Source: Margaritifera margaritifera (lineage: Eukaryota > Mollusca > Bivalvia > Unionida > Margaritiferidae). From it: a stretch of 64,000 nt of DNA. Below are positions 25,297 through 43,144 of the stretch, in pieces. The notes beneath the pieces were generated by a model. It saw only the letters and a program-made list of their open reading frames with translations, was not told the DNA's origin and searched no databases. Numbering within the stretch: the stretch's first letter is position 1; each line of letters begins with the position of its first letter. A program made the position numbers and the translations under genes. The stretch is taken from positions 6,826,001 through 6,890,000 of the forward strand of contig JAQPZY010001659.1 of the NCBI GenBank assembly GCA_029931535.1, given 5' to 3'.

Positions 25297-27020
25297 TGTA
25301 TGTATGCTGATACAAAGAGAGGGAATACTCGTTGCCGTCCGATTCGCTCGTACTATTAATATTTCTGGGACATTGGAAATAGCGACATATCAACGTCCAA
25401 CGCAAAGCTAAAACCACGCGCGGGCTTGCAATGCTGCCGATATAAACGAAAGGATTCAATCTACGATTTTATGAGGTATGAAAATTTGTTCAAATTTATC
25501 ATTTATATCATGCTAAGTAAAACCAAACCAAGAAACAAAAAATAAAAACGAGTTTACTTTCATGAGACTTTACTTTATAGACAGCTTTGCATTTACTTCA
25601 CGCCGAGGAATCCCTAAACCCATTTTCAGTAGATACAAAGTAGTATTGTCCAGGGAATACAGGTTATATTTGAGCAAGTACAGTGATTTTTGTAATCTGT
25701 ACATTTTGCTTCAAAAGGTTGTTGATATGCCATAAAAAAATTTGTAACAGATTAATAGAGCTGTCCTCATTGTAAATGTGAGATTTCAAAATCTTCGGTC
25801 ATGATTTCAACTCTAAATAATATGATGATAAATTCTTAAAGTTTTAAATCTGACTGAAAAGTCCCAACCTCCCAATTTAGACTGCATTTAACACATGGTG
25901 ACTGGCCAATCCTACACTCGGGTAAATCTGACCTTGATTTAAGTTTTATATAATGTTGCGCCCCTGCTACTATTTTTTTATAAACGGCTGCAGTTTCATG
26001 AAAGAAAATCCACTCAACGCATTATTCACGCAATATTCGTACATTTTCGAGATTTTTGAGGAAGGCATAAAGCAGACTGAGCCTTTGTTCAACATAGAGG
26101 ATGAGTCATGAAGTTAAAGGCTATTATCGTCTGCTTCACGGATGAATCTCTGACTCGATGTTTACCGTATACGTCCGAAAAAGAATTCATGTTTCCAACA
26201 ATGGCCTGTGACCATTGGGCATATAGCCATGGGTCTGCTCTACATCACCTGTATTTGATTCTACATTTAAAAAAAAAAACAACAACAACAGAAAAAACAA
26301 TATATCCCAATTAACCCGACCATTTAGTCAAAGCAGTTCTTGGCCCTGTAATTACGGCATACGTAAGAGACAGTATTCATGGGTGTCAAACTTCCTTACA
26401 TTATTCTGATGCAGGAATGCTAATGTGAATACTTTTAAATATTCATAGTCACTAAGGGTCGTGAACGGGCTGACATTCAATGTCCAGATAAACATCTTTG
26501 TGTTAATGGCCCGTTCCTTGTGGATCTGGAGAATTTCACATAATGGACGTGAACTCGTCCAAATACTGTTTCCCTGTGATGCTGAGCCATCAAATTCTTG
26601 GTCACATCCATTATTTTATTATCTAGTGACTTTAAGACATAGTTTAACTGTTTCTCAAGTTGCTGTGAAGAATGTACGTGAGTACTTTCTCTTTCCCTCT
26701 TTCTTCCATTCATTCCGTCTTTGTAAAGATGGCAATCAATATGAATAATGAATGGCAATCAATATGAATAATGAAACAACGAAATGGTAAATCAAGGTAA
26801 GCCCCAAGTATGGACGACACAAAGGGAATCCTCATGTTATAATAACAATCTGATATCTTTTAGAAGCAATATACGATGATAATCTACAACCTGTAATCCT
26901 CTTCATTGTCCACAGAAGAAAAAAAGAGAAAAAAATGTGTTTCCATAGTTACTATAGACCTTGTTCCAGCTGACATAACGAGCGTTTTAAGAGTTGCTAA
27001 ACGATAAGATCTAAGAAAGA
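23550..27020. other. Unassigned sequence, may include fascin intron
   Basis: Contains (TA)n at 25239-25293 flanked by (GTAT)n. No fascin-like exon on the minus strand and no continuation of the 16698 gene on the plus strand was recognised. The frame on the minus strand at 26477-26758 is discussed among rejected items. Confidence 0.35.
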
Positions 27021-27024
27021 TTAC

Positions 27025-27161
27025 GTACGTACGTACGTATGTATGTATGCATGCATGCATCATTGCATGTATGTATGTATGTGTGTATGTATGTATGTAT
27101 GTATGTATGTATGTATGTATGTATGTATGTATGTATGTATGTATGTATGTATGTATGTATT
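27025..27161. repeat. (GTAC)n/(GTAT)n/(GCAT)n microsatellite
   Basis: A 4-bp repeat changes from ACGT to GTAT to GCAT and back to a long GTAT run. Confidence 0.95.
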
Positions 27162-27162
27162 A

Positions 27163-27250
27163 GCATTTAATGGCACCTCAGCAAAATAATGGCGATATGG
27201 TGTCAATTAAAAGTAAAGTTTTATAAGTGTTAAAATGAAGAATAGCACAA
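27163..27250 (+). repeat. SINE-like fragment (family H)
   Basis: Starts CATTTAATGGCACCTCAGCA, followed by AAATAATGGCGATATGGTG. It is similar to 1026-1090 and 37714-37990. Confidence 0.5.
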
Positions 27251-27292
27251 AAACGTAAGGAAGATAAACCCTTTAAAATATATGTAAACATG

Positions 27293-27521
27293 GCTGGTTT
27301 GGTTTGGTGGGTTTAACGCCATTTTTCAGCACATGATAGACTATATATGGCGGCCAGTACATTGGTGAAGGAAGACTCCGGGAAGAACCATCGACCCACG
27401 GGAAACTACTGGCAAGCTTTCTCACATACCCACATTGGCCGAGTTGAGACTCAAACCCACGCAGACAGAGGTGAGATATGAGTTATCTGTAAAGGCGAGC
27501 GCCTTAGACCACTCGAACCCC
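27293..27521 (-). repeat. tRNA-derived SINE (family S), minus strand, 13-bp target duplication
   Basis: The reverse complement shows the head TCGAGTGGTCTAAGGCGCTC, a B-box-like GGGTTTGAGTCTC, and the standard body to AAAAATGGCGTTAAACCCAC. Flanking ATATGTAAACATG is identical at 27280-27292 and 27522-27534. Part of the head's first bases is missing. Confidence 0.92.
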
Positions 27522-27705
27522 ATATGTAAACATGAAGTACAAGATAAAATAAAAAAGTAAAAAATATTAACATTCTGCAAAAAGTATAGAAAATAAATGA
27601 TAATGGGGAAAACTTGTAAAATCCTTAAAGCATATGGTTCTAAGAAAAAGATACAGTATGGCCCGTAAGCAATACACAAGATCCGCTTATTTTGTTATCT
27701 CGTTA

Positions 27706-27749
<44 letters not shown>
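27706..27749. repeat. (CT)n(CA)n compound microsatellite
   Basis: CT repeats pass directly into CA repeats. Confidence 0.95.
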
Positions 27750-27750
<1 letters not shown>

Positions 27751-28542
27751 TCGCTCTGTTGATTCTGCTTCTGCTCAAGTTTATAATGTGACGTTTTGTT
27801 CATGAACTCATTCCTTCTACGACCTTAATTTTTTTCTTTTTTTTTTCTTTCCTTTTCTATACTTTGTATAAACAATCTCATCGGTTTAGCATAATTCCTA
27901 CTATAATTTACTGTAAAAACATTAAGTACATAAGCAACTATGCGTAACCGTGCTATATATTACTACTTAATGACATAGCGGCACCTTTTCGATTAACTTT
28001 GCCTCTTTTAATTTAAACATCGACCCACTGAATACCACAAATACATGAAATCTGCATTTCATTCATTCACTCATTCATAAAAAAAACAGACGCTAGACTT
28101 AACATTACAAAATTTACAATGGTTTTAGTTGCATTGCTCCTTCCATCATATCCCCAGCAACCCACGAGACAAACCCAACAGACACATGCACGTTCTTTCT
28201 ATTTGCAAAAAATATACATTGTTACGAACTATTACTCTCTTTTTTCATGTGACCATTGTGCAGTCGAACAGGCTCCCAAAGAATATTGTTACACTTCCTG
28301 AACTGAATCTTTTCAAGCTTGTGGTTTGTAAACTGAACTATAACAGAATTTTGATCATCGTTTTTATTTTGTTTTTATCTGTAATCCCTTTGGTTAAAAA
28401 AAACAACATCGTTCAGTCAATACAATACATTCTTCATCTTTCCCTCGTGCTCTGCGCAACAGCAAATAATACTCGAAAGAGGGTGCTGTAATATAAATCG
28501 GTAGACAGAAAGACAAGAAACAAAGCATTTAAAAGCTCTTAC
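27750..28542 (-). other. Fascin intron 1 (start of)
   Basis: Sequence immediately downstream of the fascin exon 1 donor on the minus strand (GTAAGA at 28542-28537). The 28119-28491 plus-strand frames are AT-rich and unsupported. The intron continues to lower coordinates; its end was not found. Confidence 0.6.
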
Positions 28543-29374
28543 CTTGTTTTACAGAAACTTTCTTGCCGTTATGAGCCACAAACATCACCTGGGGATGACT
28601 GTCTTCGATCGTAAATAACTCATCCTTTGTTATCATTTTATTGCGAGCCTTCATGACGGCTTGGGCACCAACTGACGTCAGATAACGTCCCTCATGGTCT
28701 TTGAAAGCAAGCGATCCGGATCGTATTTCCAGAGTAAACATGGTGTCCTCCGTCATTGTGTCTTGCAAGGTGCCTTCTCTAGACAAGTAACGATTGTCAC
28801 AGGACTTCACCGTGTACCTTCCATCAACGAAATCCAATATGACGAGCGAGTCAGCACCCCATGGAACGATCTCCGTGCATTGTATTTCGTCGTTTGCCAA
28901 GTGGGCGTAACGCTTGCGGTTAACGTTACGTAGATGGACTTGCGGATGAATGGACAGTTGGATGCTCCACCATCCAATTTCGTTGGGTGGTTTGTCAAAG
29001 CACGTCACCTTCTCGTCATTGCCGCCAAGATAGTACTGGTGAGCGACATTTTTGAATGCCCATCTGCCGTTCTTGGAATATTCCACCACGAAGCGTTCAG
29101 ATTCCGTCGGTTCCTCAGCCTCGCAGGTGACGTTACGGTGACGGTCGGCGGAAAGGTATCGTCCAAGGTGGCTACGTATGTACACCCATTCTTCGCTCGA
29201 TACTTGTTCTATGGTCCAAACTTGTTTTTTCTTCAGGCCAGCACCAGATGCGTTGATTTTAAACCCAAACGTTTCCGCAGTGAGATATTTCCCAAGGCTG
29301 TTCTGTAGTCCAACTTTCCACTGAAATCCAGCCGCGCCGGCCTTGTGTCCATTTATTCCATTCACCTCCGACAT
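28543..29374 (-). CDS. FSCN: Fascin, first coding exon (actin-bundling protein)
   Basis: Encodes 277 residues plus one base before a strong donor (AAG|GTAAGA). The first two beta-trefoil domains and the start of the third are present. Landmarks are LGKYLTAETFGFKINASGA, GLKKKQVWTIEQ, RSHLGRYLSADRHRNVTCEAE, RKRYAHLANDEIQ, VPWGADSLV, EIRSGSLAFKDHEGRYLTS and KDELFTIE. Fascins cross-link parallel actin filaments in filopodia and microvilli and normally have four trefoils and about 490-530 residues, so roughly the last 45% is on exons not found here. ATG 29374 is preferred over the in-frame ATG at 29410 because the family's homology begins just after it. The residue matching human Ser39, the PKC site controlling actin binding, is glycine (codon 29237-29239). 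Confidence 0.95.
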
Positions 29375-37119
<7,745 letters not shown>

Positions 37120-39332
37120 TTACTAATGTATTTCTTTCATTTTGTACTCAAATAGATAAAGGTTGTATTAATGTTTCAGTTACAAGTGTATTCCTTGTTA
37201 ACAAATAGATTGTGCTAAATTTTTGTGTATGCCAAGTTAATAACCTAGAGTAAGTTAGGCTTACATTTATTCACGAATTTCTGCATTTAAATTCATCTTT
37301 AATTAGACACAACAGGTAAACCAAGAGAAGAAAAAACAAAGCTTTATAGATGTTTTCTGATCCAGTGAGAAAAAGGCTGTCTTTTAAAAGTGGAGTTTTA
37401 TCTTCTCCTCTGGCACATTGCACCCATTGCTAGGTATGACTAAGTAGCAGCACAATATTGTTCAAATTGGATGAAAGGGATTAATTTCTTCTACAAATGT
37501 AATTTTTTTTAACCATTCTTCTCCCTTCAAATGCGAATGGGTATGTAATGTTAAAACGTCTTTGTCTTGGGCCCCATGATGTTTGTCAATGTTATTGTCT
37601 TGAGAGCTCAAAACTATTAAAATCTCGTTACTAACCAAGATTAATTTCATCTGCGCAGCTAAATGAGTCTGCATTGTTTCCCCAGAAAATTTTAATAGGA
37701 CAGTGGATATGTATAGAGTTTAAATGCACATCAGCACAATCCTGGCTATATAGAGCCAAGCAAGTTTAGGTATCCCTAAAAAGACGTACAAAACATAGAT
37801 AATGGCCAAAAGGGTAAAATCCTTAAAATACAAATTCAGATTTTCACTATAATTCACACTATTTTAAAAAAAAGTCCACGACCTCAGCTGGAACATCATG
37901 ATTGAATGTATTAGTTGCCTCTTACAAAATGCAGGAGTGCACATTGGGCTTATTTTACATCCCTGAGCCCACAGAGGGGACCCAATGTCATCAACATAAG
38001 TGTTTTATTCACATCCATTGGTTCTGTATATGTTAAGTTAAATGTGATCTTGTATGCAATTAAGAATTGCAAAATATAATGTACAAGTTTATTTCCATTT
38101 ATCCCTATAATGGAAGATGCATGTTATCACAGGGCTCAAAATTAACTGTTGTCCATTAGGCCAAGGCTAGTAAACTTTCTGTCAGACTGGTAGTTTTTCT
38201 AATTTGAGTAGTCTGTTGGCTAGTTAATCTTGATATGTGAAGATTCAGCATGACAAGTAAATTTCTCAATCTACTTGTCCTTCTGGCTACAAAAAAATTT
38301 ATGTTATATTCTAAACCTGTATCGATGTTAAAGTCTAGGCCTGTATCTGAACAGACATTTTACTTTTTCTTCATGGCTGTAGTATCTCAAACACAAGTAA
38401 GAAATCTTGATGCTGAATTCTAGGTAAAACAGAGCAGAGAATTGTTTTATTATCTGCCTATTTGAATATTTATTGTTATCTAAATGATGATTTGGAGAAG
38501 ACCTCTGCTTCTCATATGTTGAATAATACTTGTAATGCAAACAAAACATTTACATTTATTTGTTTGCAAAGGCAATACTATATCACTTCTCTGAGTTTAT
38601 CTTGTTGATAATATTTATTATTCTTACATAACAATTTGTGAAAACTTTCCTTAAATTTGAAGTATTCAGTCTGATTCCCGGGAGTGGGGAAGAATTCAAT
38701 TTGATCTCCTAAATTACTGGTAATTTCCTTAATAAATATCAGTGTCTTTCCTCACCAGAGTAGTGGAGTACTGTATCATGCAGTGAAACAGTACTGTTGA
38801 CTTTTTTCCCCAAGGCGATTCTGTGATGAATTTCTTGTTTGCAGTAAAATTACCCAAAATATGAAGATTTGAGTTGTTCACTACTAGGTTGTTACTATAT
38901 ACAGTATCACATGACCATACTGCTGAGTTTATTAAATAATATATATCAGTGGAAAAATCAACAGTTCATTAATCAAGCATGCACTTGCATCCATTTCAAG
39001 GAATATGATGCCTTCATGTTAATTGACACTGATTAGTGACTGCAGTCCAAACAAAACAGGTGACAGTGTCTAGGAAGTGCATGTATACTATGGGTACATC
39101 TAATAACTAAGCAAACAGATGGTCCAGTCCAATACAGCTCATCATACTGTTGTGAAGACATAGTAGTATGGGCTTAAAGCATATCAGAGTCTTTGATATG
39201 ATAGAGGCTGCTCTTGATAGGTAGCATGCCTGCTGTCATTAAAGATCCAGGGGAAGACACTGTTATGTTAAGGGAAATATCCAAAGTTAGATGATCAGTA
39301 TGCAATCATTCACTCCTGCCAGGAACTATGGT
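37120..39332. other. ALKBH5 3' UTR and flank
   Basis: AT-rich and without a further exon. The first part is probably 3' UTR. A family H SINE-like copy lies at 37714-37990. Confidence 0.45.
37714..37990 (+). repeat. SINE-like repeat (family H), longest copy
   Basis: Begins TAGAGTTTAAATGCACATCA, followed by GCACAATCCTGGCTATAT. It ends with TGCCTCTTACAAAATGCAGG, GTGCACATTGGGC and CCTGAGCCCACAGAGG. The last part recurs at 47236-47325 and, reversed, at 5160-5265. Confidence 0.6.
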
Positions 39333-39545
39333 TACCGTATATACTCGCATATAAGCCAGGTCCAAATGCAAACAACATAGACCCTGATCTGCCATCGCAT
39401 AATGCGCCGGCAGATCAGGGTCTATGTTGTTTGTTCTACTGATTAGTCCTTACAAACTGCATAGACCCAGATCTGCCGGCACATTATGCGATGGCAGATA
39501 TGGGTCTATGCAGTTGGTATCTGCTTATACGCGAGTATAACAGTA
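39333..39545. mobile_element. Nested-hairpin element (family E), double-hairpin copy
   Basis: The outer ends TACCGTATATACTCGC and GCGAGTATAACAGTA are inverted. Inside are two consecutive hairpins. The first has perfect 25-bp arms at 39369-39393 and 39409-39433 around a 15-base loop. The second is built on GCATAGACCCAGATCTGCC and its inverse (about 39458-39513). Both loops contain GCATAATGC or its near inverse. Non-coding. Confidence 0.85.
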
Positions 39546-40096
39546 TTTTTCGAAATAGTACAAGCCTGGTTTTAACATTACAAATGTCCATCACTTAAAG
39601 AGGTCACTACAGTGTAAGTTTTTGCAATGATAGAGAAAAGAATGGTTTGAAAATTTGTAATTTGTTTGAGAATTAAATTATTTTCATTCAGTTTTTTTTA
39701 GCATTATTTTGCCAGGTTGTAAAACACTGTCTCTTAATTTGTTATCCCCATCTTGCATCTTCAGTCTGTGATGTTGGTGAAAAGAAAATGATTATAAATA
39801 GATAGGCTTTTATCTTAGAACATCTAATAAAATTAGAATCATTTATGAATCTAGTTTTATTTTATCTTCTTTTTAATTCAGATATTTTCAGTTTCTGAAA
39901 AATTTAAAATTTGAAATATGTCCAAATTTCTGTGACCATCATAAATGAAGACACAAAATATAAAGTTCCAGATTACAAATTACAAATAAATTATTTGTGG
40001 TGATAGGTTCATAAACTAGCGTTTGGATAAACATTTTATATGTGGACAAAGACCCAGTTCAGTCCTTTGTTATAAAGATTAGACATTTTCAATACA

Positions 40097-40230
40097 TGCC
40101 GTATATACTCGCTTATAACTTTAGTCCAACTGCAGAGTGGATAGACCCAGATCTGCTAGTGCATTATGCGATGGCAGATCAGGGTCTATGTTGTTTGCAG
40201 TTGGACTTGACTTATAGAGTATATACAGTA
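40097..40230. mobile_element. Nested-hairpin element (family E), single-hairpin copy
   Basis: The outer ends TGCCGTATATACTCGC and AGAGTATATACAGTA are inverted, and GTCCAACTGCA pairs with GCAGTTGGAC. The inner hairpin is GATAGACCCAGATCTGC against GCAGATCAGGGTCTATG. Confidence 0.8.
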
Positions 40231-40234
40231 TTAT

Positions 40235-41990
40235 TTAGGGTAATGTCTAAAAAAAAGTTTTGTAATTACTCTTGGTAAAAGTTCTCTCAATCTGAAGATA
40301 TTTATTGTTTAGTTCTTTTTGTACATTTTTTGTTTTTGTTTTTGTTTGAAAAGGAGAATGTTTTTTTTAAAAATCAGTTGTATTTGACATGCAAGCAAGA
40401 CACAGGTATCACTTTTCATATATCATTGTCAATGTTGGCACAAATGTTAAGCTTTTGCATTTAGCTTAGTTTCTCTAATACTGGATTATGTAAAGTCATG
40501 AAGTTTGATTGATGAGTGTATTGATTGTGGAGGGTACTGCTCATCACAGGGAAAAGGAGGTCACAGTGACCAACATTTCACATTAGTGATTACGTTATGT
40601 TGTTTCATTTAGTTTCTCTGATACTGTTGCATGTACAGTCATGAAACTTGATGGGTGCATTTATCTTGGGATATTCCTCACTGCGGGCAAAAGTGGATGA
40701 CAGTGACATTTCTTGCTATGGTGACTTTGCAAGGTTTGTGGATCATGCTGCTGAAGAACAGGCAGTACCTAGCATTCTGTTAAAAAACCATGCTTGTTGA
40801 CCCTGGATTTTGGGGGGTGGGTCAATGTATTTTTGTGCTTGAAAATTTGGTGCTAAGCAAGTTTGCAACATTTCATTTACTGATGGTAAGTAGATAAGAT
40901 GGCATCTATCATGCTGACTAGCACATCATTACTTGATATACTAGGCTATGTACTGAATAATGAAATGTTAGATATGGCATCCGAAAAGGTTCACCTGTAA
41001 CACTCTTTTACGTTCTTGTGATTGATACAGTATACATTATGGTGAAAACAGTTTTGAGTTTTGTTATTGTTTTTTTCATAGAAACTTGAATTGTGTTAGG
41101 TAAAAAAATATATATTCTTGCTTAGTTTTTGAAAGAAAGTGTATTTAAAATTGAACTGGAAAGTAATTGTTTTGAGAGAGTTCTACATATTGATTAAATA
41201 TAGTTACTGTGCCTTGTACCTACTCAAGAAAATGTATATCTGCATACATATAAAAATCTTGTCTTTGTAAAAAAATCAGTCAGTAGAGATATCATGTATC
41301 CAGTAATATTTTTATCATGATGAGAGATTGTTCTACCTTCGCTGCTTGTAGCAGGGACATCTTGGTTTGATCATGTGTGTCCATATCTCCTGCATGTCTG
41401 TCCATCTATCTTGATAAGCTTGTTAGCTAGATTGCACAAAAGCACTCAACTTAGAGAAAATTTTGTTATCATATTTATATCCATGTGAAGATAATCTAAT
41501 TAAATTTCAGGACATTACAGAAATTTTTCAGTGATTTTACACATTATAAATTTTTATTTTATTTTGACTTTTCTGTTAAATAGTCTTGTAAGTATGACTA
41601 AGCAAATACCACTAGACATAGACAATGAAATTTCATTGGCGTGTTTCTATGCATATGTAAATGACCTTTTTAGATTTGTGTGCCATGGTAAAAAAAATTC
41701 CAATTTGGCTACCTGTTTGAACTTTTTGGGACTTAGATGTATTGGTCTGCAGTAGAGGGCATGTGTGTTTTACAAACACAAATTTAGTTTTACTCGATTC
41801 TGGATTTTTTTTTGGGGGGGCAGGGTCAGTTTAGAAAGATGGATTTGAAGACTAGTTAGTTGTGAAAGGATCAGCTTCCAGTGCATTTACTTGATGTACT
41901 AAGACCTAGAAAAAATGTGTTTCAGTTAGGATCAGTCCGTTGGTTTGGCATTTTAGTTTGCTTTTTGTACTCTAGAGTTGGATTATATAG
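40235..41990. other. Unassigned AT-rich sequence
   Basis: Weak array-like phrases occur near 40490-40760 (GTACAGTCATGAAACTTGAT; CACAGTGACCAACATTTC), suggesting a decayed tandem element. No gene. Confidence 0.35.
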
Positions 41991-41999
41991 GAATCATCA

Positions 42000-42800
42000 T
42001 GTCCATATATTCTTCTTTCTGTCCTTCCTTCCATCCATCACACAATCTTGTGAATGCAATTGCTCTTACGTTGTTTTGATGGATTGCCATGAAACTTAGT
42101 AAATATTATGGTCATCACCAGAAGATGCACATATTGACAAATCAGTTTGCTCCTGTGATTACTATTAGAGTTATTTCCCTTATTGAAACTGAATGCATTT
42201 TGTAACAAAATCCTATGAACACAAAAGGTATCAGATTTCAAAGGATTGTCATGGAATTTGGTAAATGTTATGGTAATGATCCGAAAATGCACATATCAGC
42301 AAATCACTGCTACTGTGATTTTTGTTCGAGTTATTCCACTTTTTGACTTGGCGCATGATGCATGACAAATCACTCTGCCTCTGTGATTTTTGATGAGTTC
42401 TTCTTTCTTACTTGGATCTGGATGCAGTGTATGACAGAATCTAATGAATGCAACTAGTCTTACAAATTTCAGTAGATAACCCATCAGACTTTGTACATGT
42501 TATGGTCACCATCTGAAGATGCTGATATTGACAAACTACTACATTCTTGCAAATTTTGTTAGAGTTATTGCTCTTTTTGTCCAGCAGCTGCGTGGAGTGC
42601 AAGACAGAATCTTGGAAATACATCTCATCTAGCAGTTTTTTATTATTGTCATGAAACTTAGTAATGGTATGGTCATTGTTTAAACGTCCATATTAACAAA
42701 TTATTGTGCTCTTGCAATTTGTGTAAGAGTTATTGCTGCTTTTTTATAACAGAATTTTGTGAACAGAATTATCACAGTTTCACTGGATTGCTGTGAAACG
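42000..42800 (+). mobile_element. Family C tandem-array element
   Basis: About five units of roughly 150 bp with GATTGCCATGAAACTTAGTA, TATGGTCATCACCAGAAGAT, GCACATATTGACAAATCA and TTAGAGTTATT landmarks, plus GTGAATGCAA after GACAGAATCT. Ends are not clear. Non-coding. Confidence 0.6.
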
Positions 42801-43144
42801 TGTCATTTTTACTGATCTCTCTGCAGTCACTAATTACAGAAGAGTTGTGCACTATTTTGACTGTGGTGGAATGCAGGAGAGTTGGGGGATATTTACATGA
42901 GAAAATTGCTCATCATTCCTCCATTTTTTTTTTTTAATATCAATCGCCAATTGATAGTCCATGGAAAGAAACTGGGTTTGCTTGACTTACTGTTGATGTT
43001 GTTATTCCTTTGACAGTAGTTGTTGTATTCCATGGTATGTTGTTATAGTATAATGTTCTTTACAGACCAACTGAAATAATTTTTTGTTATGTGTGATTTA
43101 AGCTGAATATGATTAGCACATACTATGCCAAGTAGGTCTAACAA

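Noticed and set aside
26477..26758. Minus-strand 93-codon frame with a soluble-looking middle (SSQQLEKQLNYVLKSLDNKI)
   Set aside because: No recognised family, no convincing splice sites, and the plus strand is open over the same stretch. Possibly a decayed gene piece, but not supportable.
28670..28682. TGACGTCA CRE-like palindrome
   Set aside because: It lies within fascin coding sequence and is explained by the codons; no evidence of regulatory use.
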